Assembly: GCA_010692425.1 (NCBI GenBank)
Contig: JAAHHJ010000009.1
Span: 49,799 to 106,617, forward strand
Direction: 5' to 3'
DNA: 56,819 nucleotides
Origin: Symploca sp. SIO3C6
GTDB taxonomy: Bacteria > Cyanobacteriota > Cyanobacteriia > Cyanobacteriales > Coleofasciculaceae
Every line of letters starts with the position of its first letter. Position 1 is the stretch's first letter. The notes below the pieces were generated by a model that was given only the letters and a program-made list of their open reading frames with translations, had not been told where the DNA came from and did not search any database. The translations under genes and the position numbers were made by a program. Of this stretch, positions 55,387-56,819 are shown piece by piece.

Positions 55387-55848
55387 ATGTTTGTTGGTAG
55401 CACACAAGCGGCACGCCTGATGGGTATATCTGCCAGGAGAATACGCCAATTACTCTCCGGAGGCAGAATTCAAGGAGCTTTCAAGGCTGGCAAGTTCTGG
55501 ATGATTCCTCTAGTGGAGGGAATGCCCTTAGTGAGTAAGGGAAAAAGAGGTCCAAAAGCTAGTTGGAGTAGGAAAAAGTCTTCCCCTGTAACAATTATTC
55601 ATGTTAATCAGCACACTATTCGCCAAAATCAAAAGCAGGAATATGCTGCTCCAGTGATTAGTGTTAAGCGGGGTAAGGAAAATATTTATGGGCATGAGGT
55701 AGAAATTCATGGGCCTTGCCGGGTGGTTTATAGGCGCGATCGCCCTCAGTCTTGTGGCGCGAGGGTTTGGATTGAGACTCTCTCAACGGGTCAACTACCC
55801 CCGCTTACTCCGTTGAAGCGGGGGCTTGAAAGAGCCAGATTTCAATAA
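55387..55848 (+). CDS. helix-turn-helix protein, copy 2, 3' end altered by an IscB element
   Basis: 153 residues. Same N-terminal HTH as copy 1 (TQAARLMGISARRIRQLLSGGRIQGAFKAGKFWMIPLVEG). An additional region follows (HTIRQNQKQEYAAPVISVKRGKENIYGHEVEIHGPCRVVYRRDRPQSCGARVWIET) of unknown function. The last ~20 residues (QLPPLTPLKRGLERARFQ) are encoded by the 5' hairpin of the omega-RNA of the next element, so the native C-terminus was probably replaced by its insertion. Confidence 0.68.
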   Translation: MFVGSTQAARLMGISARRIRQLLSGGRIQGAFKAGKFWMIPLVEGMPLVSKGKRGPKASWSRKKSSPVTIIHVNQHTIRQNQKQEYAAPVISVKRGKENIYGHEVEIHGPCRVVYRRDRPQSCGARVWIETLSTGQLPPLTPLKRGLERARFQ

Positions 55849-56005
55849 TAGTTGTCTACCGCAAGAGTCGCGCTATGTCACACACGGCACAATATTCTCA
55901 AGCGTTGTGCCTCCTGTAAGTCCCCTGGCACCGGACGCTTTAAGAGAGGACATGTTTGGCGTGATGGCGGTAAGGAGCAAGTAACTTTCTCGTAGGATTA
56001 TCTCC
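55798..56005 (+). ncRNA. HEARO / IscB omega-RNA, element 1
   Basis: Non-coding leader of the first iscB. 5' stem CCCCCGCTT...AAGCGGGGG (55798-55824) followed by CTTG, second stem TTGAAA...TTTCAA, an ACCGCAAGAG segment, stem GGCACAA...TTGTGCC (55886-55911), then a downstream region ending at the iscB ATG. The order of stems and the GGGGGCTTGA and CAAGAGT landmarks recur in the leader of element 2. HEARO RNAs lie directly upstream of iscB and serve as its guide RNA; the guide is taken from sequence just 5' of the first stem. Boundaries approximate. Confidence 0.7.
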
Positions 56006-56473
56006 ATGCAACGAGTTCCAGTTATCTCACCACAAGGGCTTCCACTGATGCCTACTTTACCTTCAAGAGCCAGGCGATGGCTCCGTGAAGGTAAAGCCAA
56101 GATTTATGCCAACGACCTGAACATTTTTGCAGTTCAACTGATAGTTCAACCCTCAGGGGAAGAAACTCAAGATCTAGTAGTGGGCATAGATCCAGGCAAG
56201 TATTTTTCCGGTGTTGGAGTACAAAGCAGCAAGGCGACATTACTCAAGCTCCACTTAATTTTGCCCTTCCCAAATGTCACCAAGAAGATGACAGCGAGAC
56301 GAATATTAAGGAGAGCCAGAAGAGGACGCCGTATCAACCGCAAGCTACCCTACGACCAAAGATGTCATCGAGCTAAACGCTTTGATAATCGAGTCCAGAA
56401 GAAATTGCCTCCTAGCATTAGAGCTAATCGCCAATTAGAACTGCGGGTAGTCAAAATCGGAGTACCGATATAG
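56006..56473 (+). pseudogene. iscB: truncated iscB (RRXRR/PLMP-type RNA-guided nuclease)
   Basis: 155 codons, of which about 149 match IscB. The PLMP domain is seen as VISPQGLPLMPTLPSRARRWLREGKA; RuvC-I is VVGIDPGKYFSGVGVQ with the catalytic Asp; the arginine-rich bridge helix is RRILRRARRGRRINRK, followed by KLPPSIRANRQLELRVV. The protein then stops after KIGVPI. The HNH and later RuvC motifs, about two thirds of the protein, are missing. The break at about 56452 coincides with the start of the second omega-RNA, so element 2 is inserted in this gene. Nuclease activity is not expected. Confidence 0.85.
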
Positions 56474-56697
56474 TGGGGGCTTGAGCAAGTCCTAGTTGAC
56501 CAGAAGACTTGTTGTTTTAGCAAGTAGCCGTTATCGGCAAGAGTTAACGTTCGTACCTTGGGGTGCTCGCCAGCCCCAAGCTCTACAACTTCTAAATTAA
56601 ACAGGCGTAGAGGGTTAAGCCAGTGTAAGCGAAGAAAGTACCGACCGATAACAACTTCAAGGCAAACTTTCACCCCGGAAACGGGAGATTAGAACTC
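56453..56697 (+). ncRNA. HEARO / IscB omega-RNA, element 2
   Basis: Leader of the second iscB. Hairpin ATCGG-AGTA-CCGAT (56456-56469), GGGGGCTTGA (as in element 1), stem CAAGTC...GACTTG (56486-56511), GCCG-TTAT-CGGC (56527-56538), CAAGAGTT, stem CTTGGGG...CCCCAAG (56557-56580), and CCCG-GAAA-CGGG (56674-56685) just before the ATG. Same architecture as element 1 with different bases in the stems (compensatory change). The C-run that pairs with GGGGG in element 1 is missing here; the 5' hairpin differs. Boundaries approximate. Confidence 0.7.
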
Positions 56698-56819
56698 ATG
56701 TTCGTTTTAACTGTAGATAAAAATCGAAACTCTCTTAATCCAACCCATCCGGCAAGGGCGAGAAGGTTTCTCAAGGAAGGAAGAGCCGTTGTCCTGCGGC
56801 GGTATCCTTTCACGATCAT
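56698..56819 (+). CDS. iscB: iscB-like RRXRR/HNH RNA-guided nuclease, N-terminus (runs off the window)
   Basis: 40 codons are visible: [39 protein letters not shown], the N-terminal PLMP-type domain of a second, distinct IscB lineage ([10 protein letters not shown] in place of PLMPTLPSRAR). It starts at ATG 56698, directly after the omega-RNA leader. The remainder lies beyond 56819. Whether it is intact cannot be judged. Confidence 0.82.
   Translation, partial: MFVLTVDKNRNSLNPTHPARARRFLKEGRAVVLRRYPFTI

Overview
The window is chromosomal DNA of a cyanobacterium. It has many HIP1 palindromes (GCGATCGC, e.g. 8766-8773 and 22921-22928), cyanobacterial families (Ycf51, DUF3143, several Uma2/DUF820 proteins, WD40-STAND and Ser/Thr kinase giants) and families of short tandem repeats. 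The mix of housekeeping genes with large signalling proteins, transposon remnants and repeats suggests a large-genome, non-picocyanobacterial species. No rRNA, canonical tRNA or CRISPR array was seen.

Layout. 1-4.8 kb: a gene remnant, creatininase-like amidohydrolase, FAD-linked oxidase and a membrane-anchored Ig-like/propeller protein, separated by G-rich octamer repeats. 5.4-14.3 kb, mostly plus strand: PAS histidine kinase, ClpB, two tiny membrane proteins, an ECF sigma / anti-sigma / Spy-like envelope-stress cluster, an esterase and an aldo/keto reductase. 14.4-22.6 kb: ribonuclease Z, SpoIID-like protein, an unusual histidine kinase, LivG/LivM-type ABC genes and glucose-6-phosphate isomerase. 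22.6-31.3 kb is accessory: a decayed palindromic element, an AT-rich membrane protein with PLD-like and ParB-like regions, an IS remnant with intact ends, a Uma2 protein and a 1.67-kresidue STAND ATPase with 14 WD40 repeats. 31.4-41.8 kb: peroxiredoxin, a protein kinase-GTPase fusion, a peptide-type solute-binding lipoprotein, Ycf51, a peptidoglycan-binding protein, two more Uma2 proteins, an OLD-like ATPase and a TnpB fragment. 41.9-52.5 kb is core: ClpC, RimI, LysA, then CdaA overlapping UppS, DUF3143, a J-domain protein, an O-antigen-ligase-family protein and a UPF0174-like protein.

The last 4.1 kb is the most interesting part. A Ro60/Rsr orthologue (TROVE + VWA) is preceded on the same strand by two tandem 122-nt tRNA-like RNAs. 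Each carries the same ~50-nt hairpin block between the D arm and an anticodon-like arm. They are candidate Ro60-bound, Y-RNA-like RNAs of unusual design. Next come two tandemly duplicated HTH genes. The second runs into an IscB element (HEARO/omega-RNA plus iscB), and that iscB is broken by a second omega-RNA/iscB element that continues past the window end. By the known IscB guide logic, the second omega-RNA would carry a guide copied from iscB coding sequence, so it would target other iscB genes.

Family assignments come from reading the translations. No database search was run. RNA folds were drawn by hand from complementarity.
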